From: Branchiostoma floridae
Taxonomy: Eukaryota > Chordata > Leptocardii > Amphioxiformes > Branchiostomatidae
Assembly: GCF_000003815.2 (NCBI RefSeq)
Contig: NC_049980.1
Coordinates: 22,831,249-22,895,248 of the forward strand
Reading direction: 5' to 3'
Length of the DNA: 64,000 nucleotides
In this document: in pieces, positions 36,401-44,250 of the stretch
Position numbering within the stretch: the first letter of the stretch is position 1
How the letters are laid out: every line of letters begins with the position of its first letter
Notes under the pieces: generated by a model
The model's database searches: none
The model's input: only the letters and a program-made list of their open reading frames with translations
What the model was told of the DNA's origin: nothing
Program-made: the position numbers and the translations under genes

Positions 36401-36787
36401 TGCCTGCTGCAGCCCAGATTTTGTCCAGGTTTGTCCTTGATTCTGCCTTGATTTTTGCTTCTTTTGTTGAAAGTGCTCTTTTAAACACAACACAGTAAGG
36501 TTCAGAAAGAGCAATCTACCCTCAAAACCACAAAGGCGAAAGCAGAAAGAACTTGCAGTAAGTGTATTTTTTTCTTCCATTATTCTGCAGTTGTAGGACC
36601 AGACGGACTAGTTATTGACAACCACTCCGAACTGGCCGCACAGATCAAGAGAGAAAGACGGCGGCGGAAGAGAGAACGGCGGAGAAAAAAGCGGAGAAAA
36701 GCCAGAAAGAGGGAGAGAAAGGAAAACAGAAGTAGACTTGGACAGATAGTGGTACACGACCCTCCGGCGGAGCCGTTAGAGTCGTAG
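21396..36787 (+). CDS. RSPO: R-spondin (secreted Wnt/LGR agonist), whole gene, five coding exons
   Basis: Coding exons are 21396-21480, 34725-34913, 35533-35685, 36210-36428 and 36591-36787. They total 843 nt (280 aa plus stop), and every internal junction is phase 1. The domain order is that of the R-spondin family: signal peptide (about 1-21), a short basic KPRKVKR segment, furin-like repeat 1 (about 36-91), furin-like repeat 2 (about 93-142), TSP1 (about 155-214) and a Lys/Arg-rich tail (about 234-264). Family knowledge: R-spondins bridge LGR4/5/6 and the ZNRF3/RNF43 ubiquitin ligases, which stabilises Frizzled and boosts Wnt signalling. The Fu1 residues matching the ZNRF3/RNF43 contacts are present (R62, Q67). 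At the two Fu2 LGR-contact aromatics, the first is Tyr (Y102) and the second Phe (F106). Vertebrate members are of similar length (about 230-290 aa). Intron 1 is 13.2 kb and the others are 0.16-0.62 kb. 5' UTR exons were not determined. Confidence 0.93.
23074..23145. repeat. 27-bp hairpin, one mismatch, 18-nt loop
   Basis: The arms are 23074-23100 (starting CCTCTACCAGGCTCCGC) and 23119-23145 (ending GAGCCTGGTAGAGG), complementary except one base. The loop is TCAAATAGTAGAAATTGC. It looks like a tiny palindromic transposon relic; a small-RNA hairpin cannot be excluded. Confidence 0.75.
23762..23978. repeat. ~100-bp imperfect long inverted repeat with an 11-nt spacer
   Basis: Arm 1 is 23762-23858 and arm 2 is 23870-23978. 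Matching pieces include GTGATCGACT, AATCTACTCTC, AGGTTCGGCT, CGTGTTTTAGGC (arm 2 read in reverse; arm 1 has one extra T) and CGTTTTCTTCAT. Mismatches and bulges are spread along the stem. The spacer is AACCGGTAGAC. Confidence 0.75.
27382..27403. repeat. 22-bp perfect palindrome
   Basis: ATCATACAATC followed by its exact complement GATTGTATGAT. Immediately to the left, TCATTATCAT and ATGATAATGA form another small inverted pair (27353-27382). Confidence 0.8.
33944..34515 (+). pseudogene. Decayed Fu1 exon copy 1, split by the SINE
   Basis: Joining 33944-33955 to 34453-34515 across the SINE gives a sequence aligned to the start of R-spondin exon 2. It has CTATCG at the exon start and a later frame reading CLDCSTINGCITCRP, nearly identical to the real CTSCSTINGCITCRP. 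The two halves are in different frames and similarity stops after the CRP, so it is not a usable exon. The intron-like tail that follows (GATTATTCATTATC) also resembles the tail before the real exon. Confidence 0.75.
33956..34442 (-). mobile_element. tRNA-derived SINE inserted in R-spondin intron 1
   Basis: Reading the - strand from 34442, there is a pol III A box (TAGCACAGTGGT, 34425-34436) and a B box (GGTTCGAATCC, 34383-34393) at tRNA-like spacing. A ~350-bp body follows, containing GGGAAAGGCACTTTACACG and ACGTTAAAGAACCCCC. The tail carries a short perfect palindrome (around 33985-34003). The 10-bp direct repeat ATCGACCAGT flanks the element at 33946-33955 and 34443-34452, as expected for a target-site duplication. 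It has no coding capacity. Confidence 0.8.
34581..34672 (+). pseudogene. Decayed Fu1 exon copy 2
   Basis: It starts after GATGTTCCAG, matching the real acceptor (GCTGTTCCAG), with CTATCGGCC at the same place as exon 2's CTATCGGAC. The shared run CACCAGTTGTTCCACCATTA is identical to exon 2. The expected frame hits TAA, and the cysteine frame ends in TGA after CSTINTCTAC. It lies 144 bp before exon 2 and about 140 bp (SINE removed) after copy 1, so these are tandem units. Confidence 0.8.
34725..34913 (+). CDS. RSPO: R-spondin exon 2: furin-like repeat 1
   Basis: The acceptor follows TGCTGTTCCAG and the donor is A|GTAAGAA; length is 63 codons, phase 1 to phase 1. The peptide contains CPRGCTSC, INGCITC, RPRYFLFLYR, MRQTGLC and HGYYGVRSPDFNKC. 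This is the full Fu1 cysteine pattern with the conserved GYYG...PD.NKC ending. R62 and Q67 align with the residues that contact ZNRF3/RNF43 in vertebrate R-spondins. Two broken relatives of this exon lie immediately upstream. Confidence 0.95.
35533..35685 (+). CDS. RSPO: R-spondin exon 3: furin-like repeat 2
   Basis: Acceptor TTTTGCAG, donor G|GTGAGA, 51 codons, phase 1 to phase 1. It encodes the Fu2 cysteine framework: C-KVEN-C-EQ-C-YSRSF-C-TR-C, then KGQC, SSC and ECQ. The LGR-binding hairpin has Y102 where vertebrates have Phe and retains F106. There is one potential N-glycosylation site (ANRT). Confidence 0.95.
36210..36428 (+). CDS. RSPO: R-spondin exon 4: thrombospondin type 1 repeat
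   Basis: Acceptor CCCTCACCAG, donor CCAG|GTTTGT, 73 codons, phase 1 to phase 1. It encodes the TSP1 core DCQVGPWSAWSPC, then SCGYKWGDQSRSR, GRPCPEL and SQTRC...RFC. The WxxWSxC motif that can be C-mannosylated is intact. In the family this domain and the following tail bind heparan sulfate proteoglycans. Confidence 0.95.
36591..36787 (+). CDS. RSPO: R-spondin exon 5: basic C-terminal tail and stop
   Basis: Acceptor TTATTCTGCAG; the stop TAG is at 36785-36787. The first half is acidic/neutral (VVGPDGLVIDNHSELAAQ). It is followed by about 30 residues that are mostly Arg/Lys/Glu, as expected for the R-spondin basic tail, and a short acidic end (PPAEPLES). On DNA the stretch is nearly pure purine (36650-36730). 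An alternative AG at 36558 exists but breaks the reading phase. Confidence 0.92.
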
Positions 36788-38348
36788 TCAACGTAGGCAC
36801 CAAGTGTCGCACAGAAGCAAGGTCTAGCCATAGCTGATACTAGTCCTATATCGCTACATATACACGTTTCTGCTGTGTCTTTCCTTAGATCACAAAGAGG
36901 AAATCACCATTTGAGTCTTTTCCTAAACCTGTACGTATTCAAAGTGCTTAAATGTAGCGAGGGCTTGATTTATGTGTGTCTGTATGAGGTACCGACGATT
37001 TGAGTTTGAATGTTTAAAAGGAATCCATACGATGTTAGCAGACATCTGCTCACGATTTTCATCGATATAGCCAGGATGTGAATATTTGTCGTCACTGTAA
37101 CTTCCAAAGGCAAAGTGTAGTGCGTAGTTAATATGATTGCTCGTAATTTATCTATGTTGTTATATAAATACCCGGTAGTACCGGATAGACGACTGATATC
37201 GAAATTGATAACGTTATAAACGATCCCCATGCTGTTCATGGCAGACCTAGTTTTAAGCAGGAAGACTTTAGGTAATGCGTAGCTTCTCATCTGAAGCTGG
37301 GTATACAAGAAATAGTATTAGAGATTGACTTGCATACAAAAATACGTATTGTCAACATTGTTTTGTTTTACGACTTTGGTAAACGAAGTCTTAGTTACGG
37401 GATAAAATGTTCCTGACTGGTTTCACATTACCAAACAGAAAACAGACAATTATGTTACAGTCACGAGGGGCGGAGTCTGCAAAACATGTCAACACAGAGT
37501 GACACAGCAGACGTCAAGACTAACAAGAATATTACATCGTATACGTCTACAGTAGATTGTGTGTACAGTATGGTTGTATAAACAATTACACATAGAAAAG
37601 TGGAATGTTTTCCTTCGACTGGGAGAAATGATGACGAAGTCTGTAAAGATGTCAATAAAAGCTGAAGGAAACGAAATCTTGTAAGAAAGTCATGGTTGCA
37701 ATGTGGAATGTTTTGTTAGTTGATTTAAACTTTGTTATTCTCCACTAAAAATGCATTTGACTTTAATACCATGATATGAATATAGCATTTTACTTTGAAA
37801 GACACAAGGCGTCACAACTTTTATAATGTACGGTTAGCAAGATTGAATACGTATGTGTTGAAGATTATCTTCAAGACGTGTAACTTCTGCATATTAAGGC
37901 ATCAACTTTTTCTTTTCTGTCGTTGAACGAGACATTCATGGTCTTTTCCAACCTTATCATTGTTTCCTTATCGTTTTCTTTTTAACTGCATACTGTGGGA
38001 TGAAATCACTTCATCTAAAAATCACCAGTATATGGGAACTTTATAGATATTGACGTCACCCCATGGTACTCTACAATAAAAGACACCCGTACAGCTAGGT
38101 AAAAATAATGTAGTCTTTACGGGCCCTCTTAACGGACTGATAGATAGTAGAAATACGCCAACGTAGGTTGAATTAGAGTGCTTAGAGCACCGTTGTTGCA
38201 AATGCTAACTCTAATCCTCTGTGGAGTTTAAAATATTGTCTAGTAACCACAGAGTCTACTGGAGACTGCTAATAGTGTGCAATCACGAGTGTTCAGTCAC
38301 TAGTGTGTAAACACCAGTTTGCAATCACTAAGACTAGTCTTCAACTCT
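36788..38348. other. Convergent intergenic region between R-spondin and the S28 gene
   Basis: It holds the 3' UTRs of both genes. AATAAA signals on + occur at 37654 and 38075. For the - strand gene the only hint is ATTAAA (37762-37767 read on -). No open frames of interest. Confidence 0.5.
37654..37659 (+). terminator. Candidate polyadenylation signal AATAAA for R-spondin
   Basis: AATAAA lies 867 bp after the R-spondin stop. A second AATAAA occurs at 38075-38080. Both are on the + strand before the convergent S28 gene ends. Which one is used cannot be told from sequence. Confidence 0.4.
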
Positions 38349-38451
38349 TCACTCTCTCTGATTGGTTGCCTCCCTGATCCATCGTCCAATCAGATAAGCC
38401 TCCTGTTGTCGAACATGTATCACGGACTGTGGATCAGCGGGGTTTGGGACC
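38349..38451 (-). CDS. DPP7: S28 peptidase exon 11: C-terminus
   Basis: Acceptor TGTTTACAG at 38452-38460, phase 2 in. It completes the Arg of DLR and continues [17 protein letters not shown], ending [14 protein letters not shown] and stop TGA at 38349-38351. The DLR-x-x-NPADP-x-SV...R..E pattern is the standard S28 C-terminus. It lies beyond the minisatellite, 1042 bp from exon 10. Confidence 0.88.
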
Positions 38452-41400
38452 CTGTAAACATAATGCAGTGTTTGCTAATGGCGCTTGCAAATAACATGGA
38501 GGAATTGCATTGTGGAGCGACGTTATGCAAATGAATGTCCTACGACACCGAGTATCACCACTCAAAACAATTGCTATATTTTGGCATAGCTATAGTATAT
38601 AATGGTGCTGTATAATATTGGATGGGAATAGTGTAGAATGTAGCGTAGTATAAGTGATTAGCATTAAAGACAATACCATTGCTCAGAATAGTTGCTATGG
38701 TGTTGGTGAAGGTAGATCAGCACCTAGGACAGTGCCATCGCTCCAAATATCTGCTACAGTACAGAGGAAGGTAGATCAGCACCAAGGACAGTACCATCGC
38801 TCAAAATATTTGCTATGGTGTAGGTGAAGGTAGATCAGCATTTAAGATAGTATCATCTCTCAAAAATATATGTAACAGTACAGAGGAAGGTAGATCAGCA
38901 TCAACGACAGTACCATCGCTCAAAATGTTTGCTACAATACAGATGGAGGTAGATCAGCACTAAGAACAGTCCCATCGCTCAAAATATTTTCTATGATGTA
39001 GGTGAAGGTAGATCCGCACGTACATGTAAGATAGTACCATCGCTCAAACATATTTGTAACAGTTCATATGAATGTAGATCAGCAGTAAGGACAGTACCAT
39101 CGCTCAAAATATTTGTTACAATACAGATGAAACTAGATCAGCACTAAGGAGAGTGCCATCGCTCCAAATTATTTGCCACAATACAGATGAAGGTAGGACA
39201 GTACCATCGCTCAAAATATTTGTTATGGTGTAGTGAAGGTAGGCTAACACTAAGGACAGTACCATCGCTCCAAATATTTGCTACAATGCAGATGAATGTA
39301 GATCAGCACTAAGCACAGTACCATCGCCTAAAATATACGCTATAGTGTTGGTGAGAGTTGATCATCGCAAAGGATAGTACCATCGCTCAAAATATTTGCT
39401 ACAGTACTTATGGAGGTAGATCAGCACTAAGGACAGTATCATCGTCTTGCCAAGAGAACGACACCTGAGAAATTGAATCGAACCGCAGTTTACCTAAGAT
39501 CCATCATGTGAGCTCCTCCCTCGATCACCATGGCAACGATGGAAGACGACACGTTCTGCAGTACGCCACCCCTCCGCCAGGGGTCCAGGTCGCCGTTTGA
39601 GAAGATGATGTTACTGGACGGCTTGAGGTCTGCACGATGTGTACATAATTACAACATGCTAGCTGGACCAACAGATGAAAGCTTCGAATCACCAATTGTT
39701 TTTTTTTTTGCCTTTGCCGTGAGTTTTCCAGATCACGGACCCATATCGTTTTGAATCAACAGCGTAGAAAATTGACCTATCACGGCGTGATCGAGCTTAA
39801 TAGACAGAAAGGATAACAGGGGTTGAAAGTCTCTGACCTTTTCCCCAGAACTGGGTGGCCAGCCAGCCCGGCCTAGGGGTGACGCCCCACCGCTGCCAGC
39901 AGTGCGCGGCTCTGGTCTCCTCCGTGAAGGCGTCAGGCGGGAACATGTCCGTCACGTTATTCGTGCTCTCCAACAGGCTGATCTCTGTACACGTCTGGAG
40001 GGGTAGAGTGATGTAGTAAACATCTATATTTATTGAAATTACAGACAATACATGGCAAACCCAGGCAGCTGTGCATTCCCAAACGACAGCACAGAAAAGG
40101 ATGCTAAGGCGTCTAGGGTGACTTGATTACAGCGCCTAAAGACAGCAAAGGAAGTCTGTGTAACAATTTTCCCAGACAAAAGACAGATACATGGCTATAA
40201 AATTTGAAAAAAAAAAACATGTATGCTTGAACCCAACCAGTATGCCTGTATACCTGGTAGTCCCAGGCTTGAGCACCCGGCATCAGCGAACAACCAGTCG
40301 GGTCTGCACACGGCACGAAATCCCGATGGAGGTCAAAGCAGGTCAGGTTCGACGTAAAGTTGTACAACATACCTGACAAAACATGGAGGAACCTTTTGAT
40401 ACAACGAAATTAATATTGCCGCATGGAAACCTGAAGTATTAATGTGAATTAACCTGAATTGTCGTCGATGTTTTCTATCATTTTACCTTTCTTTCAAAAT
40501 CAACTGAAACTCTCACCGACAGCCTGCAGGATTCCCTCTATTCCGTCTGAGGCCTTCAACAGAAGATCACATGATGCCTGCAAATGAAGTAACGCGGCTT
40601 TTGGTTAGGCTTAAAAATTCGTCCCGCCTATACATCATAAATACTACAAGTCATCCTCCTAACGCCCGGTCCCCAACGGCATTAGCCTATAACACAAGGA
40701 GTTTTGACACGACTGTGGTCCCTCTGCGTAGGAGAATGCTGCAAGTAAACAAAACCAATTTGCCATATTTTCAAAATAATCTCTAAAATAGTAATGCTTT
40801 CTTTCATACTGTGTCAACAAGCATTGTTCAAAACATGAGGGTAGAATATAACCTAAATGGTAAAGGATTGTGTGAAAAGAGCAAATCAAGAAAATCATTT
40901 ATTGAAAGACAATATCGGACAAAGTCCTGCACATTTTTGCAGGAAATGGAAAGTTCTTACGTTTACAGGGTATGCTGGTAGGGACGGTCCGTTAGATATA
41001 GAGTAGGGAAGGTCCTCCATAGCGAGCACGGTAAAGGCCTCCCGCACCCAGCGGTACATGTTTACCAGGTCGGCATGGTGTTGTAGGGGAGAACACAGAC
41101 GCATTCTGCTGGAGATCTCATGTAGGCCTGAGGAGGGAGAAACATGTATGATGTGGAAATCAAATATTTTTTTTTCTATACACAAGCTAGCCCTAATCCT
41201 CAGGTTAACAGCTGGGTTGTCAGTTACACATAACTAGACGTTGTGCTACAGCACTGACTGAAGTGGGCGTTATTAGGTGATAGGTGAGTTGAGCAGTTTT
41301 ATAGAATTGGTAGATAAGAATAAATAACAGAGAAAGAAAAATTGAGCAAAGTATTTAAGGCCACGGTGACTCCCTTTGACGTTGTTCTGTACGCCTACCT

Positions 41401-43676
41401 TGTTTCCCCTGGCCTGCCAGCCGCTCCATCTCAGCGAAACCTTCTCTGACCCTCTCCGGACACCTAGGGTTGTACCTGCGGAAATCCTGATCAACAAAAT
41501 TATTTTGTTATAAAGAATCTAAATAAAAGGAAATCAAGATTTCTTTTCAGAACCTTGTAGTTGTAAGTGTATAGTTTTTTTTCTGTCCCAGGTATGTTGC
41601 GATAACTATTGTAAACTATTGTACTAACTGATTTACGTACTAGTGTCCACTTCCCAGATAAGCATTATAAACGTGAAAAAATAACTAACTCGACATGCTG
41701 GAGAGCCTCACACAGAGGTTTGTAAGACGAACCTCTGTCACATCCTGGAAGAGCTCGTTCCCCGGTGTGAGACCAGCGGACATGTACACATTTGCGCTGG
41801 AGGCGAGCGCCCCGGCCACCAGGTTCGGGTACTTCAGCCTCATGAAGGCGCTCAGAACCCCGCCATAACTGTATTGGAACGTGGACGCCAGTTAACAGTG
41901 TCAAAACGGGTTAAAGAACATCTTATGTCATTGAACTCTCGTTTGGAAGGGGCAACACATGCACAGAACAAAAGTCATTTCTTTTTATTGGAGTAGTTTC
42001 AGAACCCTTGTTTAGACCAGTGTGAGAAGTCCTGTCACTTCATGTACTTAATTGCGACGTATGTATTTGTATGCTTGTACCTAGCCCGATAGGACACGAA
42101 TATACAATAAAGGCTATATCATCCATTCTTCTTAAAAGAGTGAACTAGAATGTGGCATACATCCGGGAGCTTACCTGCCGCCGAAAGCGATGACGGGACA
42201 CACATCCGGGTCCTCACAATAGGAAGCTGTGAGGTTGGTGATGAGAACTGCATAGTCCGCCAACGCCTGCTCTACTGTCAGCAGACCCATGTTCTCTTTG
42301 TTGAAGGTAGTTTCTCCGAATGGAAGGGACTCTCCATAATATCGCTTCAAGGAGAAGAGTATTTTGATCTTCAAGTATTGCGATGCCTCTAATAGGCTTG
42401 GTCTACAACAAACGAAGTTCCCATGCAACAATACATGAGCCTTCAAGAAAAAGGGAGTTATGGTTTTGAGTCTGTTTGTATAAGTTTCTGGAGCGATAAC
42501 TTAAGAACCTCTGGGTGGGTTGTGATGGCATTTGCTGTTGGGTACACATAGGTCAAGGTCGATTTTGGACATAATGTAAAATTTTCTTGGCACTGGCACT
42601 GCAATAGAATTTCCGTTTATTGTCTTTTGTCCTTGCCATGTTAGTTGGCAAATGGCTGGGCTAGACTGTACAGTACAAACAAAGGTCTGACCTCTAACGA
42701 AGAAAAGAAAGTATAACACCTACATGTTCTGCAAAGACGATCAGAGCTTCAAACTTCTCCGCTAGATCCTTGATGAACCCAACCTCGTTCCATATGCTCG
42801 TGATGGGTCCCTCGTTCCCGGTGTAGAAAAAGATGGGACCTTCCTTTCTCCAGAATGCGTCTGTACGTAGTATTTTTAATATTTATAAACCCATTCCACA
42901 ATGGCGAATTTTTACTCTTGGTGTTATTGTTGTTTTTTCACATTTTTTTTGCATGATATTCTAATTATCAAGTCATGGGTTACATTAACCCTAATTTGGT
43001 CGCAGCGAGATCGCAGCGCGATCAGCCTGATTACAGTCTAGTAGAATGGGAGTCATGCATATTATGTTTGTAATACCCCTGTCACATTTGGCGAAAATCG
43101 ATCGGACGACGATTCTGCGGCGATCGCCCGAGCCTCGCTTATAATAATAACCTTATTGCACAACAATTGTACAAGGTACAAAGTATGGCTTCTTTGTGAC
43201 AGGGACGATTTGCAGGTGAAAAATACGCGAAACCCTCTGTAGATCTTAAATATGGCCGAACTTCCATCGATACGCCCGAAGATCGTGGATAATGTGACAG
43301 GGGTATAAGGACGGACTTGATAAAGCCCTATGTTACATATCGAAATCGACGTCACTACAGAAGCAAAATATGCATTTGCCTGAGCAAGTAACATAAAGTT
43401 AGTGTAACTTCTTATCCTATCTGATATTTTCCATAATAGCGGTTGAACTAAATACGGTTGAGCTAAATACGCCTCCGTACCAGAAACGAGTACCCTTTCC
43501 TGGAATGTCTCAGCTCCGTGGCTGGCGTAGTTAAAGTGGTCCAGATACTGGTTGAAGTAACGCGTCTCGTGCGGAGGATCCCGTGTGGCAGAAACATGGG
43601 GGAACGTCACGAACAGGACAGCGACAGCGAGAGAGACAACCGAATGCCTTACAACTAGCACGTCTGCTGCCGCCAT
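38349..43676 (-). CDS. DPP7: Peptidase S28 family serine protease, DPP7 / Pro-X carboxypeptidase-like, eleven coding exons
   Basis: Coding exons (minus order) are 43676-43481, 42860-42724, 42344-42175, 41868-41733, 41486-41399, 41127-40961, 40577-40517, 40372-40254, 39994-39838, 39629-39494 and 38451-38349. They total 1470 nt (489 aa plus stop), with GT-AG borders and consistent phases. A signal peptide spans about 1-30. The family motifs are present in order: [18 protein letters not shown], the nucleophile motif GGSYGG (S168), [32 protein letters not shown] (D426) and GGAHMMDLR (H451). The triad is therefore complete and the length fits the family (about 490-500). Family role: lysosomal or secreted removal of Xaa-Pro dipeptides from the N-terminus (DPP7), or of a C-terminal residue after Pro (PRCP). 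NNVTDMFP and the region around AFTVLAM favour DPP7 over PRCP. N-glycosylation sequons occur at NLT (148), NFT, NLT, NVT and NVS. Confidence 0.93.
38660..39456. repeat. ~59-bp minisatellite in the last intron of the S28 gene
   Basis: About 13 imperfect units share GACAGTACCATCGCTCAAAA, then TATTTGCTA and GTAGATCAGCACTAAG. Units come in two flavours after TTTGCTA: one reads TGGTGTAGGTGAAGG, the other CAGTACAGAGGAAGG or CAATACAGATG. They partly alternate, hinting at a ~118-bp higher-order unit. Unit length varies slightly; one unit carries an extra GTACATG. The array is wholly intronic. Confidence 0.9.
39494..39629 (-). CDS. DPP7: S28 peptidase exon 10: catalytic Asp and His
   Basis: Phase 1 to phase 2; acceptor CGTGCAG, donor TTAG|GTAAAC. 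It encodes [17 protein letters not shown] (Asp426), [10 protein letters not shown] and [11 protein letters not shown] (His451). The 25-residue Asp-His spacing fits the family. The position after the catalytic His is Met-Met rather than the usual His-Leu. Confidence 0.93.
39838..39994 (-). CDS. DPP7: S28 peptidase exon 9
   Basis: Phase 0 to phase 1; acceptor after CTCCAG, donor AAAAG|GTCAGA. It encodes [34 protein letters not shown] and FWGK. This run of motifs is highly characteristic of DPP7. Confidence 0.93.
40254..40372 (-). CDS. DPP7: S28 peptidase exon 8
   Basis: Phase 1 to phase 0; acceptor TTTTGTCAG, donor CAG|GTATAC. It encodes [21 protein letters not shown] and AWDYQ. It has two adjacent glycosylation sequons and the cysteines of the lid/core junction. 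Confidence 0.92.
40517..40577 (-). CDS. DPP7: S28 peptidase exon 7 (61 bp)
   Basis: A short exon, phase 0 to phase 1; acceptor TCATTTGCAG, donor G|GTGAGA. It encodes [20 protein letters not shown]. It is too short to appear as an open frame but is required to keep phase, and its pattern (C...L...L..A) matches the family. Confidence 0.87.
40961..41127 (-). CDS. DPP7: S28 peptidase exon 6
   Basis: Phase 1 in and phase 0 out; acceptor CTCCTCAG, donor AAC|GTAAGA. It encodes [14 protein letters not shown] and the conserved [15 protein letters not shown], ending SLPAYPVN. This is the lid domain. Confidence 0.92.
41399..41486 (-). CDS. DPP7: S28 peptidase exon 5
   Basis: Phase 0 in and phase 1 out; acceptor TTGATCAG, donor CAAG|GTAGGC. 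It encodes [20 protein letters not shown], which matches the start of the helical lid (SKS-like) domain of the family. Confidence 0.9.
41733..41868 (-). CDS. DPP7: S28 peptidase exon 4: nucleophile elbow
   Basis: It completes Ser168 and continues [32 protein letters not shown] and ELFQDVTE. The donor is GAG|GTTCGT, which is not strong but is required by phase and by the join to DFRRYNPRC in exon 5. Confidence 0.9.
42175..42344 (-). CDS. DPP7: S28 peptidase exon 3
   Basis: Phase 0 in and phase 2 out, donor CAG|GTAAGC. It encodes [11 protein letters not shown], a helix with [15 protein letters not shown], and ends within the catalytic Ser codon after VIAFGG. The nucleophile codon is split by the intron. 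Confidence 0.92.
42724..42860 (-). CDS. DPP7: S28 peptidase exon 2
   Basis: Phase 1 in and phase 0 out; acceptor CTACGTACAG, donor CAT|GTAGGT. It encodes [18 protein letters not shown], the strand and turn that form the oxyanion-hole region of S28 enzymes. The exon ends in ALIVFAEH just before the conserved RYYGES. Confidence 0.92.
42889..43051. mobile_element. MITE-like element in S28 intron 1 (family shared with 50491-50730)
   Basis: The outer ends are inverted (ACCCATTC at the left, GAATGGGAGT at the right). The right half carries GGTCGCAGCGAGATCGCAGC, closely matching the right arm of the element at 50491-50730. The interior GCATGATATTCTAATTAT also occurs near 54880. No coding capacity. 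Confidence 0.55.
43073..43306. mobile_element. MITE with 16-bp perfect terminal inverted repeats in S28 intron 1
   Basis: The ends are ATACCCCTGTCACATT (43073-43088) and its exact reverse complement (43291-43306). The 234-bp body is non-coding. It lies only about 20 bp from another MITE (42889-43051), so the first intron is largely made of two elements of different families. Confidence 0.75.
43481..43676 (-). CDS. DPP7: S28 peptidase exon 1: signal peptide and N-terminus
   Basis: It starts at the ATG in CAAAATGGCGGCAGC and ends in phase 1 at TCTG|GTACGG. It encodes [11 protein letters not shown], a hydrophobic stretch to HVSA (likely cleavage near 30), and then the conserved [14 protein letters not shown] and [10 protein letters not shown]. 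The split codon becomes Asp66 with exon 2, giving VLVSDAFW, which matches the family pattern. Confidence 0.92.
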
Positions 43677-43736
43677 TTTGTGCTTGAAATGTTAGTCAAG
43701 AGGTCATTCTATTTGGAGCATTTTATGCAGGTGAGC

Positions 43737-44174
43737 TTTCGTTGGTAAACCTCTAGAAAGGTTGAAAGAAACAAAAATGCATGCTCTTTTCAGCGGCAAC
43801 AACGACAATACGAAATTAATTCCGAGGTGCTAAGTCAGAACTTGTATCTTTACTTCCATGATGACCTTTGTAACTTGTAGTGAATGATTAACCTGACCTG
43901 TGACATTTTACATACAGTTTGATAAGTTAACCTCTCCGTTTACGCTAACACCATTTTTTATTCATTCAGTCGACTTTTTAGATTCAAAACAAATCTAAGG
44001 GGAGTCGGCAGCAGAAACAATACATGTCTTGTTACTCTGAAAGGCCAGCTTCTCACGTATAAATATAGAAAGAAAATCAAATATGTAATGAAAACTAACA
44101 TCAAAATACATAGAATGATAATGGTGGCAATAAAAATATTGTAGAAACATTATTTGAAAACAAATAACAATACA
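43737..44174. repeat. Upstream-flank duplication, copy 1 (5' of the S28 gene)
   Basis: This segment aligns along its full length with 52409-52840 in the same orientation. Shared runs include TTGGTAAACCTCT, AACCTGACCTGTGACATTTT, TTAACCTCTCCGT, AACATCAAAATACATAG and AAAACAAATAACAATAC. Identity by eye is roughly 75-85 percent with small gaps. It begins about 60 bp upstream of the S28 start codon (reading -), so it would contain that gene's promoter if transcription starts nearby. Confidence 0.8.
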
Positions 44175-44250
44175 TGTACAAAAAATCACGCATGAACAAT
44201 CTATGACAAATCAAGAACGAACATCAATTTCTTCAGCTTAATACATTTTT

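Noticed and set aside
37461-37491. Alternative last exon for the S28 gene (acceptor TTTTGCAG, four codons then stop)
   Set aside because: It fits the phase but gives LRPS and a stop. The exon at 38349-38451 fits the family C-terminus far better.
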